A stretch of 64,000 nucleotides of DNA. It comes from Sphingomonas aliaeris. GTDB taxonomy: Bacteria > Pseudomonadota > Alphaproteobacteria > Sphingomonadales > Sphingomonadaceae. The stretch is taken from positions 3,717,001 to 3,781,000 of the forward strand of contig NZ_CP061035.1 of NCBI RefSeq assembly GCF_016743815.1, in the 5' to 3' direction. Made by a program: the position numbers and the translations under genes. Positions within the stretch are counted from its first letter, which is position 1. Each line of letters starts with the position of its first letter. This document shows, piece after piece, positions 17,227 to 26,107 of this stretch. The notes beneath the pieces are model-generated. The model saw only the letters and a program-made list of their open reading frames with translations. It had not been told where the DNA came from and ran no database searches.

Positions 17227-19671
17227 ATGGCCCGCGCACCCTCCCCCAAATCCCGTTCCAAGACCCGGTCGCCGTGGCGTCGTCGCATCGTGCGCACGAT
17301 CCAGGTGTTGTTCGGGCTGGGGGTGCTCGCGCTGATCGGGCTGGTCATCGCCGTCTATGTCGCGCGGTCGCAACTGCCGAGCTTCGATGAACTGAAATCG
17401 TCGCCCAACGGCCAGATGATCCGCGTCCACGCTGCCGACGGTACGGTGATCGTGTCGCTCGGGCCAAGCTATGGCGAATGGCTGTCTTACGATCAGATTC
17501 CGGACGTGATGCGCGATGCGATGGTGTCGGTCGAGGATCGGCGGTTCCGGTCGCATCCCGGCGTGGATCCGATCGGTCTCGCCCGGTCGGCCAAGCTTGC
17601 CTATCAGCATCGCGGCACCGGTCGCCGCCTGCAGGGGGCATCGACGATCACGCAGCAGGTCGCGCGCACGATATTCCTGTCGAACAAATACGATGTCAGC
17701 CGCAAGGCGCGCGAGGCGATCCTTGCGCTGGCGATGGAGCGGAAATTCTCCAAGGACCAGATCCTCGAACTGTATCTGAACAAGGTCTATTTCGGCGGCG
17801 GCGCGTACGGCATCGATGCCGCATCGCGCAAATTCTTCGGCCACGGCGCCGAGACGCTGAACCTGAACGAGGCCGCCGTCATCGCCGGTCTGGTCAAGGC
17901 ACCGTCACGGTATTCTCCCACCGCCGATGCCGAGGCGGCGATCGGTCGCGCCGGCGTGGTCATCCAGTTGATGCGCGAGACGGGCACCATCACCGCCGCA
18001 CAGGCCGCCGCCGCCGACCCGAAGAGCGTGACGCTGGCGCCCGAGCCGAAGCAGAACAGCGTGCGCTACTTCACCGATTGGGCGCTGCCGCAGCTGGAAG
18101 TGCTGATCGACGAGACGACGCGCCCGCTGGAAGTGTGGACCACGCTGGACCTGGACATGCAGCGCGCCGCCGATGCGGCGATCCGCAACAATGCGCCGAA
18201 GAACGCGCAGGGCGCCCTGGTGTCGATCGACCGCGACGGCGCGGTGCGCGCGATGGTCGGCGGAACCGATTATGTCAGCTCGATCTACAACCGCGCGACG
18301 CAGGCCGTTCGCCAGCCGGGATCGGCGTGGAAGCTGTTTGTCTACCTCGCCGCGCTGGAGGCAGGGCACAAGGTCGAGGACAAGGTGGTCGACGAACCGG
18401 TGGCGATCAACGGCTGGAGCCCGCGCAACTCGTCGGGCGCGAACCGTGGCGAGATGACGTTGCGCACTGCCTTCGCCTATTCGGTCAACACCGTCGCGGC
18501 GAAGCTGGGCCAGGAGGTCGGGTTCGGCACGGTCGCTGACATGGCGCGCCGTTTCGGGATCACGACGCCGATCGATACGCATCCGGCGATGGTGCTCGGC
18601 ACCAGCGACGTACGGCTGATCGACATGACCCGCGCCTTTGCCAGCGTGGCCAACAAAGGCGTCGCGGTGACCCCGTACGGCATCACCAAGGTCACCGCGC
18701 AGGGCGAGACGATCTATCAGCAGAAGGTGGATACCAGCCAGGTGCTGGTCGCCCCCTATGTCGCGGCGCAGATGACCGACCTGTTGCAGACCGCGGTCAA
18801 CACCGGGACGGGCAAGGCCGCGCAGATCGGCCGTCCGGTCGCGGGCAAGACCGGTACCACCAGCTCGAACAAGGACGGCTGGTTCGTCGGATTCTCGTCG
18901 GGACTAACCACCGGCGTGTGGATGGGCCGCGACGATGCGCGCGTCGTGCCTGGATTGCAGGGCGGCACCGCGCCCGCCCGCGCCTTCGCCGCGTTCATGA
19001 CGCCCGCGGTCGCCAAGCGGCCGATCGAGGAATTCGATACTAAGGTGACCTTGCCCGAATGGCAGCTGGAGCCGGACGAGGAGAGCTATTTCGGCCAGGC
19101 CGACAATGGCCTGTTCGTCGATGCGGATGGCAATCCGGTCGACCCGGCGGCGCAACCGCAGCAGGAGGACGAACAGGTCGATGCGGACGGCAACCCCCTG
19201 CCCCCGCCCGCCGCGCGGCCGGCAAACCCTTCGACCACGACCACGACGACGACGTCACCCCAGACGGAAAAGCTCGACCAGCAGTGGATCGACCGAGTGC
19301 TGGACCGCAACCAGCCGTCGCGCCCCGCCCCGGCTCCGCGCGCACCGCCCGGGTCTCCCCCGCAGACCGGGCGCCCGACCGGCCGGCGGATCGCAGTCAG
19401 GATTCGCGTCCGAACCAGTGAAGCGCGGCGCCATTGGCCCTCAGCCAGGCGCGCGACTCCTCCGGATCGCCTTCGGTCAGCGCATCGGCGAGCGCGTGGA
19501 AGGCCGGGCCGTGGTTCATATGCACGCGGTGCGCGACCTCATGCGCGACGGTGGATCGGCGCACGAACGCCGGCGCCAGAATCAACCGCCAGCTGTAGCG
19601 GATCACGCCTGACGATGCGCAACTGCCCCAGCGCGAGCGCGGATCGCCGACCGACACCTTCGCCACAGTGA
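17227..19671 (+). CDS. Class A penicillin-binding protein (PBP1A family)
   Basis: A bifunctional peptidoglycan synthase with glycosyltransferase and transpeptidase domains anchored in the inner membrane. A membrane span follows a basic N-terminus (about 25-47). The glycosyltransferase domain shows VEDRRFRSHPGVDP and QGASTITQQVAR. The transpeptidase domain has the SxxK motif (QPGSAWKLF, about residue 365), SVN and KTGTTSSNKDGW (about residue 540). A proline/acidic tail follows. The 814-residue frame runs 275 bases antisense into the DUF45 gene with an Arg-rich tail unlike the rest. The true end is probably nearer 19420, as a one-base shift would stop at 19421. The 5' start ATG 17227 fits. Confidence 0.9.
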   Translation: MARAPSPKSRSKTRSPWRRRIVRTIQVLFGLGVLALIGLVIAVYVARSQLPSFDELKSSPNGQMIRVHAADGTVIVSLGPSYGEWLSYDQIPDVMRDAMVSVEDRRFRSHPGVDPIGLARSAKLAYQHRGTGRRLQGASTITQQVARTIFLSNKYDVSRKAREAILALAMERKFSKDQILELYLNKVYFGGGAYGIDAASRKFFGHGAETLNLNEAAVIAGLVKAPSRYSPTADAEAAIGRAGVVIQLMRETGTITAAQAAAADPKSVTLAPEPKQNSVRYFTDWALPQLEVLIDETTRPLEVWTTLDLDMQRAADAAIRNNAPKNAQGALVSIDRDGAVRAMVGGTDYVSSIYNRATQAVRQPGSAWKLFVYLAALEAGHKVEDKVVDEPVAINGWSPRNSSGANRGEMTLRTAFAYSVNTVAAKLGQEVGFGTVADMARRFGITTPIDTHPAMVLGTSDVRLIDMTRAFASVANKGVAVTPYGITKVTAQGETIYQQKVDTSQVLVAPYVAAQMTDLLQTAVNTGTGKAAQIGRPVAGKTGTTSSNKDGWFVGFSSGLTTGVWMGRDDARVVPGLQGGTAPARAFAAFMTPAVAKRPIEEFDTKVTLPEWQLEPDEESYFGQADNGLFVDADGNPVDPAAQPQQEDEQVDADGNPLPPPAARPANPSTTTTTTTSPQTEKLDQQWIDRVLDRNQPSRPAPAPRAPPGSPPQTGRPTGRRIAVRIRVRTSEARRHWPSARRATPPDRLRSAHRRARGRPGRGSYARGARPHARRWIGARTPAPESTASCSGSRLTMRNCPSASADRRPTPSPQ

Positions 19672-20083
19672 CGTCGGCGCGCGCGGCGAATTCGGCGGTG
19701 TCGTCGGTCAGTATGCGAAGCGCCTCGCGTTTCAGCCACGCCTCGATCCGGCGGGACAAGCCGTCGATCGGCCCGCCGCAGGTCAGCGTGTCGCCGTTGC
19801 GCGCGATCCGGCGGGGCGCATCCTCCGCCCAGGCGATCGACAGCATGGCGTCGTCGACGGGCAGGATCGCGCCGGGCGCGAAGGGCCGCGCTTGCGGTAG
19901 TCGCGCGCGCTGGCGATCGATCCACACGCGCTGTTGCTCGGCCCAGCGCAACGCCGCCTTGATCGGCGTCCGTGTCGGCAATGTCAGGCGCACCCGACCG
20001 CTAGCCGGATCGACCGACAGCTTCGCCCGGCGCGACCGCGCGTTGCGAACGACTTCGATGTCGGCCGTTATGTTGGCCGTCAC
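19397..20083 (-). CDS. YgjP-like DUF45 metallopeptidase
   Basis: A 228-residue zinc peptidase of the M48/DUF45 (YgjP) group. The zinc motif is seen in VAHEVAHRVHMNHGPAFH, where the HExxH helix is followed by the third ligand region, and the typical SRWGSCASSGVIRYSWRLIL lies just before it. Members are often linked to restriction systems or to protein quality control, but substrates are unknown. It is the last gene of the reverse run sco-ycgN-DUF45, with ATG 20083 overlapping the ycgN stop. Confidence 0.87.
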   Translation of the reverse strand: MTANITADIEVVRNARSRRAKLSVDPASGRVRLTLPTRTPIKAALRWAEQQRVWIDRQRARLPQARPFAPGAILPVDDAMLSIAWAEDAPRRIARNGDTLTCGGPIDGLSRRIEAWLKREALRILTDDTAEFAARADVTVAKVSVGDPRSRWGSCASSGVIRYSWRLILAPAFVRRSTVAHEVAHRVHMNHGPAFHALADALTEGDPEESRAWLRANGAALHWFGRES

Positions 20084-20526
20084 AGCCGCCGGTCGACGAT
20101 GTGGTTCTCGAGTTCGCCCGCATCGACCTCCGACACGGTCCAGCCGCGCACGGATTCGCCCGCGCGGTGCACCGCTTCCCGGTCGCCGCAGACCAGATAG
20201 TGCCAGCGCGGCAAAGGCTCGCCCTCACGGCGCAGGCGATAGGCGCAGGTGCTGGGCAGCCAGTCGATATCGTGGACGTTGTCGCGCGTGAGCCGCACGC
20301 ATTCGGACACGAAAGCGAAGCGATGCTTGTAGTTCGAACATTGCGCGCTGCGCCGGTCGAGCAGCTTGCACGCGACGTTGGTGGTGAGCAGTTCGCCTGT
20401 CTCGTCATCCTCCAGCTTGTGCAGGCAGCATTTGCCGCAGCCGTCGCACAAGGCCTCCCATTGCCCGCGATCGAGGTCCTCGAGCCGCTTGGTTTCCCAG
20501 AATGCGCCTTCGGTATCGCCGCTCAA
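20080..20526 (-). CDS. YcgN/UPF0260 cysteine-cluster protein
   Basis: A 148-residue protein of the YcgN family, recognised from FWETKRLEDLDRGQWEALCDG, then CGKCCLHKLED and the later CSNY and STCAYRLRREGEPLP. The cysteine cluster suggests bound zinc or iron-sulfur, but the role is unknown. The start is TTG 20526 (LSGDTEGAFWE), which overlaps the SCO stop (TTGA). No other start codon lies before the conserved FWE. The family is widespread in proteobacteria. Confidence 0.88.
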   Translation of the reverse strand: MSGDTEGAFWETKRLEDLDRGQWEALCDGCGKCCLHKLEDDETGELLTTNVACKLLDRRSAQCSNYKHRFAFVSECVRLTRDNVHDIDWLPSTCAYRLRREGEPLPRWHYLVCGDREAVHRAGESVRGWTVSEVDAGELENHIVDRRL

Positions 20527-21134
20527 CGGACCCAGCGCTTCAGATCTGCGGCGACGGCATCGCCGCTCTTGTCGCTGGGCAACAATGCGATCGGCTTGCC
20601 TTCGGGACTCATCAAATAGGCGACGCGGCTGTGATCCATCATATAGCCGCCGTTCGACGTCACCTCGCCCTTCTTGAAGTACACGGCATAGGATTTGGCG
20701 GCGGCGGCAATCGCTTCGGGACTGCCGGTCAGGCCGATCGTGCGCGGATGGAAGGCGCCGACGAACTGTTTCAGCACCGCTGGCGTGTCTCGCTCGGGAT
20801 CGACGCTGACGAAGACAGGCACGACCTTCGCTCCGAGCGCCGGATCCGATTTCTCGAACGTCCGCAGGCCGGCACCGATATTCTGCATGTCGACGGGGCA
20901 TACATCCGGGCAGGACGTATAGCCGAAATACACGATGGCATATCGGCCGAGCAACGCCCGTTCGGTCACCTTCTGGCCATTCTGGTTGGTCAGCGCGAAG
21001 GGCCCACCGATCCGGGCACCTTCCAGCGGGGGGCTGGCGGCGGGCGCGGCGGGGCTGGAACAGGCGATGGGAAGACACGCGATCGATAGCGCGGCAACCA
21101 GACGGACGATCTCGTTCATGGCGTCGCCAGCCAT
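20523..21134 (-). CDS. SCO1/SenC-family copper chaperone-like lipoprotein
   Basis: SCO proteins deliver copper or act as thiol reductants for cytochrome oxidase assembly. The 203-residue protein has an N-terminal signal with lipobox-like LPIAC, so it is probably a lipoprotein facing the periplasm. It keeps the metal motif SCPDVCP and the distal His in MMDHSRVAYL. The start may be ATG 21134 or ATG 21119. It leads a reverse-strand run with ycgN and the DUF45 gene, all with 4-base overlaps. No oxidase genes lie nearby. Confidence 0.92.
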   Translation of the reverse strand: MAGDAMNEIVRLVAALSIACLPIACSSPAAPAASPPLEGARIGGPFALTNQNGQKVTERALLGRYAIVYFGYTSCPDVCPVDMQNIGAGLRTFEKSDPALGAKVVPVFVSVDPERDTPAVLKQFVGAFHPRTIGLTGSPEAIAAAAKSYAVYFKKGEVTSNGGYMMDHSRVAYLMSPEGKPIALLPSDKSGDAVAADLKRWVR

Positions 21135-21235
21135 GATCTGTTACGTGCGGCGGCGCAAGTTCGGGTCCGTAGAATCCACCGAATCCATAACTTTTTGATC
21201 CGTGTCCCTTCAATCCGCCGAGGTTCCCCTTCACG

Positions 21236-21856
21236 ATGGTCGCCACATCCTTTCGCAGCGCCTTCGCCGCCGCTTTGCTCGCCGTTCCCCTTATCGCCGT
21301 GGCCGCGGCACCCGCCGCCGCGCAGCAGCAGTCCGAGGGGTATAAGTTTCTCGACGCGGTGAAGAACGAAAAGGGCAACGATGTCGAGCAGATGCTCAAC
21401 AAGCCCGGCACGACCGTCATCAACACGCGGTCGATCACGACCGGCGAGACCGCGATGCACATCGTCGTGCAGAATGGCAGCGAAACCTATCTGTCGTTCC
21501 TGCTGGCAAAGGGTGCCAACCCCAATGTTCGCGACAATGCCGGCAATGCGCCGATCGTTATGGCTGCCAATCGCGGGCGGAACGACCTGGTCGAGCGTCT
21601 GATCGCGGGCAAGGCGAACGTCAATTTCAGCAATTCGAATGGCGAGACGGCGTTGATCGCCGCGGTCCGCCGCCGCGACCTGACGATGATCCAGACGTTG
21701 CTCGCAGCCGGGGCCGATCCGGACCAGGCCGATCTGCTGGCCGGTCAATCCGCCCGCGACTATGCCAAGCTGGACACCCGCTCCCCCGCCGTCGCCAAGG
21801 CGCTGGCGGATGCGCCCAAAGCCAAGCGCCGCGCGGTGTCTGGGCCGAAGCTTTAG
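21236..21856 (+). CDS. Exported ankyrin-repeat protein
   Basis: A 206-residue protein with a cleavable signal peptide (FAAALLAVPLIAVAAAPAAA, probable cut after AAAQ) and three to four ankyrin repeats. The repeat pattern appears as TGETAMHIVVQNGS, LLAKGANPNVRDNAGN, LIAGKANVNFSNSNGETALIAAV and LLAAGADPDQADLLAG. It should act in the periplasm as a binding protein; partners are unknown. It is divergent from the SCO operon with about 100 bases between. Confidence 0.87.
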   Translation: MVATSFRSAFAAALLAVPLIAVAAAPAAAQQQSEGYKFLDAVKNEKGNDVEQMLNKPGTTVINTRSITTGETAMHIVVQNGSETYLSFLLAKGANPNVRDNAGNAPIVMAANRGRNDLVERLIAGKANVNFSNSNGETALIAAVRRRDLTMIQTLLAAGADPDQADLLAGQSARDYAKLDTRSPAVAKALADAPKAKRRAVSGPKL

Positions 21857-21897
21857 GGCGATCCGGCTCCCCAGAACAGAATCACTAACCCCCCAAC

Positions 21898-21964
21898 CCG
21901 TTCGTGCTGAGCCTGTTGAAGCGCCTGTCCTGCCTCGCCGTCCTTCGACAGCTCAGGACGAAGG
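21898..21964. repeat. Dispersed palindromic repeat (REP-like), copy 1
   Basis: The left arm begins CCGTTCGTGCTGAGC and the right arm ends GCTCAGGACGAAGG, with a CCTTCGACA segment just before it. The same unit occurs at 45738-45806 and, split by the IS110 element, at 54576-54630 plus 55794-55807. This copy lacks two bases of the CAAGCT junction (reads CAGCT). It lies between the ankyrin gene and mmcB. Confidence 0.75.
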
Positions 21965-22029
21965 TGGTCTGGGCCGCGGTAAGTCTCACGAATCGTCGGA
22001 ACATCCAGCCGACCCACCGGCCACCCCCG

Positions 22030-22530
22030 TCACGGCCAGGCGAGCCCGTCCGCATCGGGATCGATCGTCCCGATCAGCCGCCGCCCCGCACGCCGGGCGA
22101 ACGCCAACGTACATTTCTTCCGCGTCGCGGCCGACAATGGGTCGGTGTGCGCCTCGCGGACGATCGCCGCGTCATATCGGTCGGCGATGATGATTCCGGT
22201 GCGTTCCGGCAGGAAGGCGGCGCCATCCAGCGGCGATGCGTCGAACCCCGCGGGGATCGCCCAGTAATAGCGATCGCAATGCGCGAGATAATCGGTCCAT
22301 TTCCCGTCGCCGAGCAGGTCGGCGCGCGAGACCTTGATCTCCACGATCACGATCTGCCCGCGCGCGTCGATCGCCATCAGATCGGCGCGACGCCCGCCGT
22401 CCAGCGGCACCTCTCCCATCGCGATGAGATCGTGCCGCAACAGCATTCGCGTCGTACCGCGGCAGACGTCGGCGGCGCATAATGGCGAGCCAGGGGCGTC
22501 GATACAGGAATCGGGCGGACGCTGGAGCAT
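22030..22530 (-). CDS. MmcB-family DNA repair protein
   Basis: MmcB is a small nuclease-fold protein linked to DNA damage repair in alphaproteobacteria. The 166-residue product matches the family in VCRGTTRMLLRHDLIAMGEV, GRRADLMAIDARG, IVIVEIKVSRADLLGDGKW and YLAHCDRYYWA. The D and E-x-K residues (RRADL, VEIKV) give a PD-(D/E)xK core. It stands alone between a repeat and the cell-wall hydrolase. Start MLQRPPDSC at 22530 is the longest; an internal start near TRMLLRH is less likely. Confidence 0.85.
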   Translation of the reverse strand: MLQRPPDSCIDAPGSPLCAADVCRGTTRMLLRHDLIAMGEVPLDGGRRADLMAIDARGQIVIVEIKVSRADLLGDGKWTDYLAHCDRYYWAIPAGFDASPLDGAAFLPERTGIIIADRYDAAIVREAHTDPLSAATRKKCTLAFARRAGRRLIGTIDPDADGLAWP

Positions 22531-22579
22531 CCACCCGATCTAGAACATTACACGAACAGGTAAAGTCGAAACCGCCGGT

Positions 22580-23236
22580 TCAGCGGTAGAAGACGTGATT
22601 GCCGATCGCAGCGACCTTCTGCATCCGCCAGCTAGGCGCGACGCGGCGTGCGTGGAAATACAAGGCGTTGGGTGCGGGGCTCGCCCAATCGTCACCCATT
22701 GCGACCTGCGCGACTGCGACTGCGGTACGGTAATTGCTGTTGTTTGGGATGGACGGGATCTGGCCGCCACGAACGAAGGAGAATTGCCCGCGCTGCTTGA
22801 TCACGCCGCAGATGGACGATCCGAACCGGCCGGACTTGGCGCGGTTGATGATCACTTCGGCGACGGCGAGCTGGCCCGACAGCGGTTCACCCTTGGATTC
22901 GAAATAGATCGCACCGGCCAGGCACGTCAGGTCCTCGTTCAAATCTGCGCTGGAATCCTGATCGGCCACTGCTTCGGAGAGGCTGTCATAGCCGTCATCC
23001 GCGTCGTTCTGAACGACGGCAGGCTGCGCGATGGGGGAAGAGGTCTGGGTCTGGGAAAGGGCGGGGGTGGAAAGCGTGTCGGCGGAGGGAATCTCGGCGA
23101 CCGCGGGAACCGGATTCGGTTCACCTGCGTTTACAACATGCGTACCCTGAAAAGCGAAGCCGGGGGTGCTGGAGCCGATAAAGGCAATCCCGAGCGTCAT
23201 CGCCGCAAGCGTTGCGGCGCGTTGAAAAAACGACAT
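22580..23236 (-). CDS. SleB-type cell wall hydrolase, exported
   Basis: A 218-residue exported protein. The N-terminus carries a signal (AATLAAMTLGIAFIGSSTPGFAF), followed by a Ser/Thr/Pro-rich linker to about residue 100. The C-terminal SleB hydrolase_2 domain has LAGAIYFESKGEPLSGQLAVA with the catalytic-type Glu, INRAKSGRFGSSICGVIKQ and NALYFHA. Such enzymes are likely muramidases or transglycosylases acting on peptidoglycan. It is a single gene on the reverse strand. Confidence 0.9.
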   Translation of the reverse strand: MSFFQRAATLAAMTLGIAFIGSSTPGFAFQGTHVVNAGEPNPVPAVAEIPSADTLSTPALSQTQTSSPIAQPAVVQNDADDGYDSLSEAVADQDSSADLNEDLTCLAGAIYFESKGEPLSGQLAVAEVIINRAKSGRFGSSICGVIKQRGQFSFVRGGQIPSIPNNSNYRTAVAVAQVAMGDDWASPAPNALYFHARRVAPSWRMQKVAAIGNHVFYR

Positions 23237-23401
23237 TCATACTTCAAACTATGCGGTTGGTGCGCGGATGCGATGCTTTCCCACCCTGAATGGGGTTCAT
23301 CGTCCGGGCTTGCCCCCGACTGCGTAATCGACCCGGATCGCACCCGTTTCGACACAACGCTATTCACAATGCAATCCGACTGCATTGTGCGGCGCAACAC
23401 G

Positions 23402-23743
23402 TCAATGATCGAGGATCGTTTCAGCGGCGAACCGTTCGACAAACGGGATGTCCAGTTCGATCACCCACAAATCTGGGTCGTTTCGGCGCCGACGCTGCCA
23501 ATAGGCGGTCACTTCGGCCGAATCCCCCATATCTCGGGGTGTCCAACGTAGCAGGCCAACCGTGCCATCGGACGTGATTCCTCGTTCGAGCGCGCGCGGA
23601 TTTGCGTTGTTTTCCAATGCGATGATCAAAATGGCGCCACCCTGCGGGTCACCCTTCGCCAGCATCATGCCCATTCCTCCGGCGTCGTTGACCCGCCGCA
23701 AGATGGCGCTGACCAGGACGCCGCTGGGCAATCGCCCGCTCAC
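23402..23743 (-). CDS. DUF1491 family protein
   Basis: A 113-residue protein that fits the alphaproteobacterial DUF1491 family: SGRLPSGVLVSAILRRVNDAG at the start, MMLAKGDPQGGAILIIA in the middle and DPDLWVIELD near the end. Its function is unknown. GTG 23743 overlaps the stop of the upstream thioesterase gene (GTGA) and sets the conserved RLPSG at the N-terminus; the longer frame to 23884 is a shadow. It is the end of the reverse run ptsN-thioesterase-DUF1491. Confidence 0.82.
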   Translation of the reverse strand: MSGRLPSGVLVSAILRRVNDAGGMGMMLAKGDPQGGAILIIALENNANPRALERGITSDGTVGLLRWTPRDMGDSAEVTAYWQRRRRNDPDLWVIELDIPFVERFAAETILDH

Positions 23744-24219
23744 GGAAGCGCGCGGTATCCCGGTAAACCGGCGAGCGGGATACGCGATTTCATGAACGTT
23801 CCCGTTCCACGTGCGGCTTCCTCGCCATCGGAATCGATCAGCCGCGCTTCGCCAACGAACACTCGCCGCTGCCCGCTGATCCACCGGCCTTCCGCGATGA
23901 CCGGCCCGGCTTTCAGCGGCTTGGTGAGAAACAGGTTAAATGACGTCGTGAGCAGGAAGCGATCGGTGACGAGGCTGTTCGCGGCGTAGAAGGCCGCATC
24001 GTCGAGCATCTTGAAATAGCTGGTGCCGTGCGCGGCGCCCGCCGCGTGGAAGTAGCGATCGTCGATCTGGAACCGGATTCGCGCGAGACCACGTTCGGCG
24101 ATCTCAAGCGTCGAATCGAACAGACGGTTGATCGGCGCGGCGGCATAGAGCGATTCCAGAGCACGGAAATGCGCCTGCTCGCCTTCGATCGCGCCAGCGT
24201 CCGCCGCGTCAGGCGGCAT
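23740..24219 (-). CDS. PaaI-type hotdog-fold thioesterase
   Basis: A 159-residue single hotdog domain. The central helix region FHAAGAAHGTSYFKMLDDAAFYAANSL resembles the PaaI group, in which the G and D/N positions hold the acyl-CoA thioester, and it is followed by the strand TSFNLFLTKPLKAGPVIAEG. It probably hydrolyses an acyl- or aryl-CoA; the substrate is unknown. The gene overlaps ptsN at its 5' end and the DUF1491 gene at its 3' end, so it is in a three-gene operon. Confidence 0.83.
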   Translation of the reverse strand: MPPDAADAGAIEGEQAHFRALESLYAAAPINRLFDSTLEIAERGLARIRFQIDDRYFHAAGAAHGTSYFKMLDDAAFYAANSLVTDRFLLTTSFNLFLTKPLKAGPVIAEGRWISGQRRVFVGEARLIDSDGEEAARGTGTFMKSRIPLAGLPGYRALP

Positions 24220-24676
24220 CGCGCGCTTCGTCGTCGGTGAGCAGCGCGTAGATCGCGTCGCGCGATCCGGCGCCGCGCAGTTTTGCTACGAAAGTCCGGT
24301 CCCGCAATCGGCGCGAGACACGGGCCAGCGCCTTTAGATGTTCCGGCCCGGCATCGACCGGCGACAGCAATACGAAGACCAGATCGACCGGCAGATCGTC
24401 GATCGCCTGGAAATCGATACCGTGCGCCAGTCTGGCACACAGGCCGACCACCTTCGTCAATCCGGGCAGTTTGCCATGCGGAATCGCAACGCCGCCGCCG
24501 AAACCAGTCGAACCCAATTTCTCGCGCTTGATCAAGACGTCGCCGACCGCCTTGGCGTCGAGATCGTGCGCCGATGCGACGATGCCGGCCAGTTGCGGCA
24601 GCAATGTCTTCTTGCTCGCCGCAGTGACACCCTGAACCACGGTGTCCGGCAGCAGCAGATCGCTGAAATCGGTCAT
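24209..24676 (-). CDS. ptsN: PTS IIA-like nitrogen regulatory protein PtsN
   Basis: PtsN is the end acceptor of the nitrogen-related phosphotransfer chain and regulates potassium uptake, stringent response and related functions. The 155-residue protein has the EIIA fold with the phosphorylated His in GGGVAIPHGKLPGL and the following LVFVLLSPVDAGPEHLKAL. ATG 24676 (MTDFSDLLLPD) is the proper start. It lies just downstream of hpf on the same strand, the usual pairing in proteobacteria. Confidence 0.92.
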   Translation of the reverse strand: MTDFSDLLLPDTVVQGVTAASKKTLLPQLAGIVASAHDLDAKAVGDVLIKREKLGSTGFGGGVAIPHGKLPGLTKVVGLCARLAHGIDFQAIDDLPVDLVFVLLSPVDAGPEHLKALARVSRRLRDRTFVAKLRGAGSRDAIYALLTDDEARDAA

Positions 24677-24748
24677 TCTTTGCAAATCCAGCCCCGAACC
24701 CGGTGGCGCCTGTAGCGCCGAACGGGTCCGGAGCATAGCGTGTTGGTG

Positions 24749-25333
24749 TCAGCCCGCGCGCTGCGGCTCGACCCATCCGATCGTCCCGTCGCCGCGGCGA
24801 TAGACCATGTTGTACGCGCCCGACCCGCTATTCTTGAACAGCAGGGCGGTCGTGTTGCGCAGATCGAGCATCATCACTGCATCCGACACGCTGGATTCGG
24901 GAACGTCGACGCGCGTTTCGGCGATGATCAGCGGATGGTCCTCGACCTCGGCATCCTCGGGCGCAGCCTGGAACAGCGTGTAGCCGGCATTGTCGAAGGC
25001 CGATGCCTCCGCCGCTTCGCTCACTGCGCCGGCATTGCGATCCTTCAGGCGGCGCATGTAGCGACGCAGCTGCTTTTCGATATTGGTCGCCGCGCCATCG
25101 AAGGCGACATGCGCGTCGCGCCCGGTATTGCTGCCCTTCAGCACCAGGCCGTGCATGACATGGGCGACGATATCGCAGGTGAAGCCATTGTCGTGCGGCC
25201 CCTTGCCGAACGTGACCTGTGCGGAAATTGCGCGCGCGAAATATTTGGCGGCGATGCCCTGGAGCCGATCATCGACATGGGTTTTCAGTGCGTCGCCCGT
25301 GGCGACCTGATGGCCCGATACCCGGATTTCCAT
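24749..25333 (-). CDS. hpf: Long-form ribosome hibernation promoting factor
   Basis: The 194-residue protein has the N-terminal RaiA/YfiA domain (MEIRVSGHQVATGDALK to about residue 100) and the C-terminal dimerisation domain typical of long HPF (PLIIAETRVDVPESSVSDAVMM and TTALLFKNSGSGAYNMVYRR). Long HPF alone forms 100S ribosome dimers in stationary phase. ATG 25333 is preceded by an AGGAGAATG-like ribosome site. ptsN follows on the same strand. Confidence 0.94.
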   Translation of the reverse strand: MEIRVSGHQVATGDALKTHVDDRLQGIAAKYFARAISAQVTFGKGPHDNGFTCDIVAHVMHGLVLKGSNTGRDAHVAFDGAATNIEKQLRRYMRRLKDRNAGAVSEAAEASAFDNAGYTLFQAAPEDAEVEDHPLIIAETRVDVPESSVSDAVMMLDLRNTTALLFKNSGSGAYNMVYRRGDGTIGWVEPQRAG

Positions 25334-25383
25334 AGCATTCTCCTTATTGGGGCCATCCAAGTTGGGCGCCCCGTGCAACGACG

Positions 25384-26091
25384 TCAACCGGACGCCTCGT
25401 TCCCCCCTTGAACCGTGCCCCAGATCGGATTGGTGAGTTTGGCGATAAAGGCCGCGTGCCGCGCAAGTTCCGCCTCCGATGCCGAAAAGACGCGGGCGGG
25501 CCGGGCCTGAACCGGTGCGGCATCGGGCTGGAAGCTCTGCTGAACCTCGATGATCTCGGTTACCAGCCCAAGCCCGATCTGCCGCCCGCCGGACAGTTCG
25601 ACATAGACCTGGCTGAGCAATTGCGCGTCGAGCAAGGCGCCGTGGACGATGCGGTGGCTGCGGTCGATGCCATAACGGCTGCACAGCGCGTCCAGGCTAT
25701 GCTTGGCACCGGGATGACGCGCGCGCGCCAGCACGATCGTGTCCACCATCCGCGCCAAGTCGATCGCGCCCCGGCCGCACCGCGTCAGCTCGCCGTTGAG
25801 GAATCCGAAATCGAACGAGGCGTTGTGCGCGACCAGCGGCGCGTCGCCCAGGAACTCAAGCAATGCCTCCACCTGCGCGTGGAACAACGGCTTGTCGGAC
25901 AGGAAGACGTCGGACAGGCCGTGGATCCGCTGCGCCTCGGCCGGCATCGTGCGTTCGGGGTGGAAATAGGCGTGGAACGTCCGCCCCGTCTCGACTTTGT
26001 TGATCAGCTCGACACAGCCGATCTCGACCATCCGGTCGCCGTCCTTGAAGCTGAAGCCGGTAGTCTCGGTATCGAAAACGATCTCACGCAT
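25384..26091 (-). CDS. dnaQ: DNA polymerase III epsilon subunit (proofreading exonuclease)
   Basis: DnaQ provides 3'-5' proofreading in the replicative polymerase. The 235-residue product has Exo I VFDTETTGFSF, Exo II in VAHNASFDFGFLNGEL and Exo III in HRIVHGALLDAQLLSQVY, so all catalytic acids and the His are present. It lies between coaE and hpf on the reverse strand. The order ppsR-maf-aroE-coaE-dnaQ matches the left side of the Caulobacter origin. Confidence 0.95.
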   Translation of the reverse strand: MREIVFDTETTGFSFKDGDRMVEIGCVELINKVETGRTFHAYFHPERTMPAEAQRIHGLSDVFLSDKPLFHAQVEALLEFLGDAPLVAHNASFDFGFLNGELTRCGRGAIDLARMVDTIVLARARHPGAKHSLDALCSRYGIDRSHRIVHGALLDAQLLSQVYVELSGGRQIGLGLVTEIIEVQQSFQPDAAPVQARPARVFSASEAELARHAAFIAKLTNPIWGTVQGGNEASG

Positions 26092-26107
26092 AACCGGAAT
26101 ATCGGCC

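Noticed and set aside
17478..18539. Long 353-codon frame inside the PBP1A gene
   Set aside because: Frame shadow of a GC-rich gene, Arg/Gly-rich and without any family motif.
23803..23818. A further CACGTG site (CGTTCCACGTGCGGCT) inside the thioesterase gene
   Set aside because: Only the left half fits parS; the right half CGGCT does not match GAAC, so it is a chance half-site.
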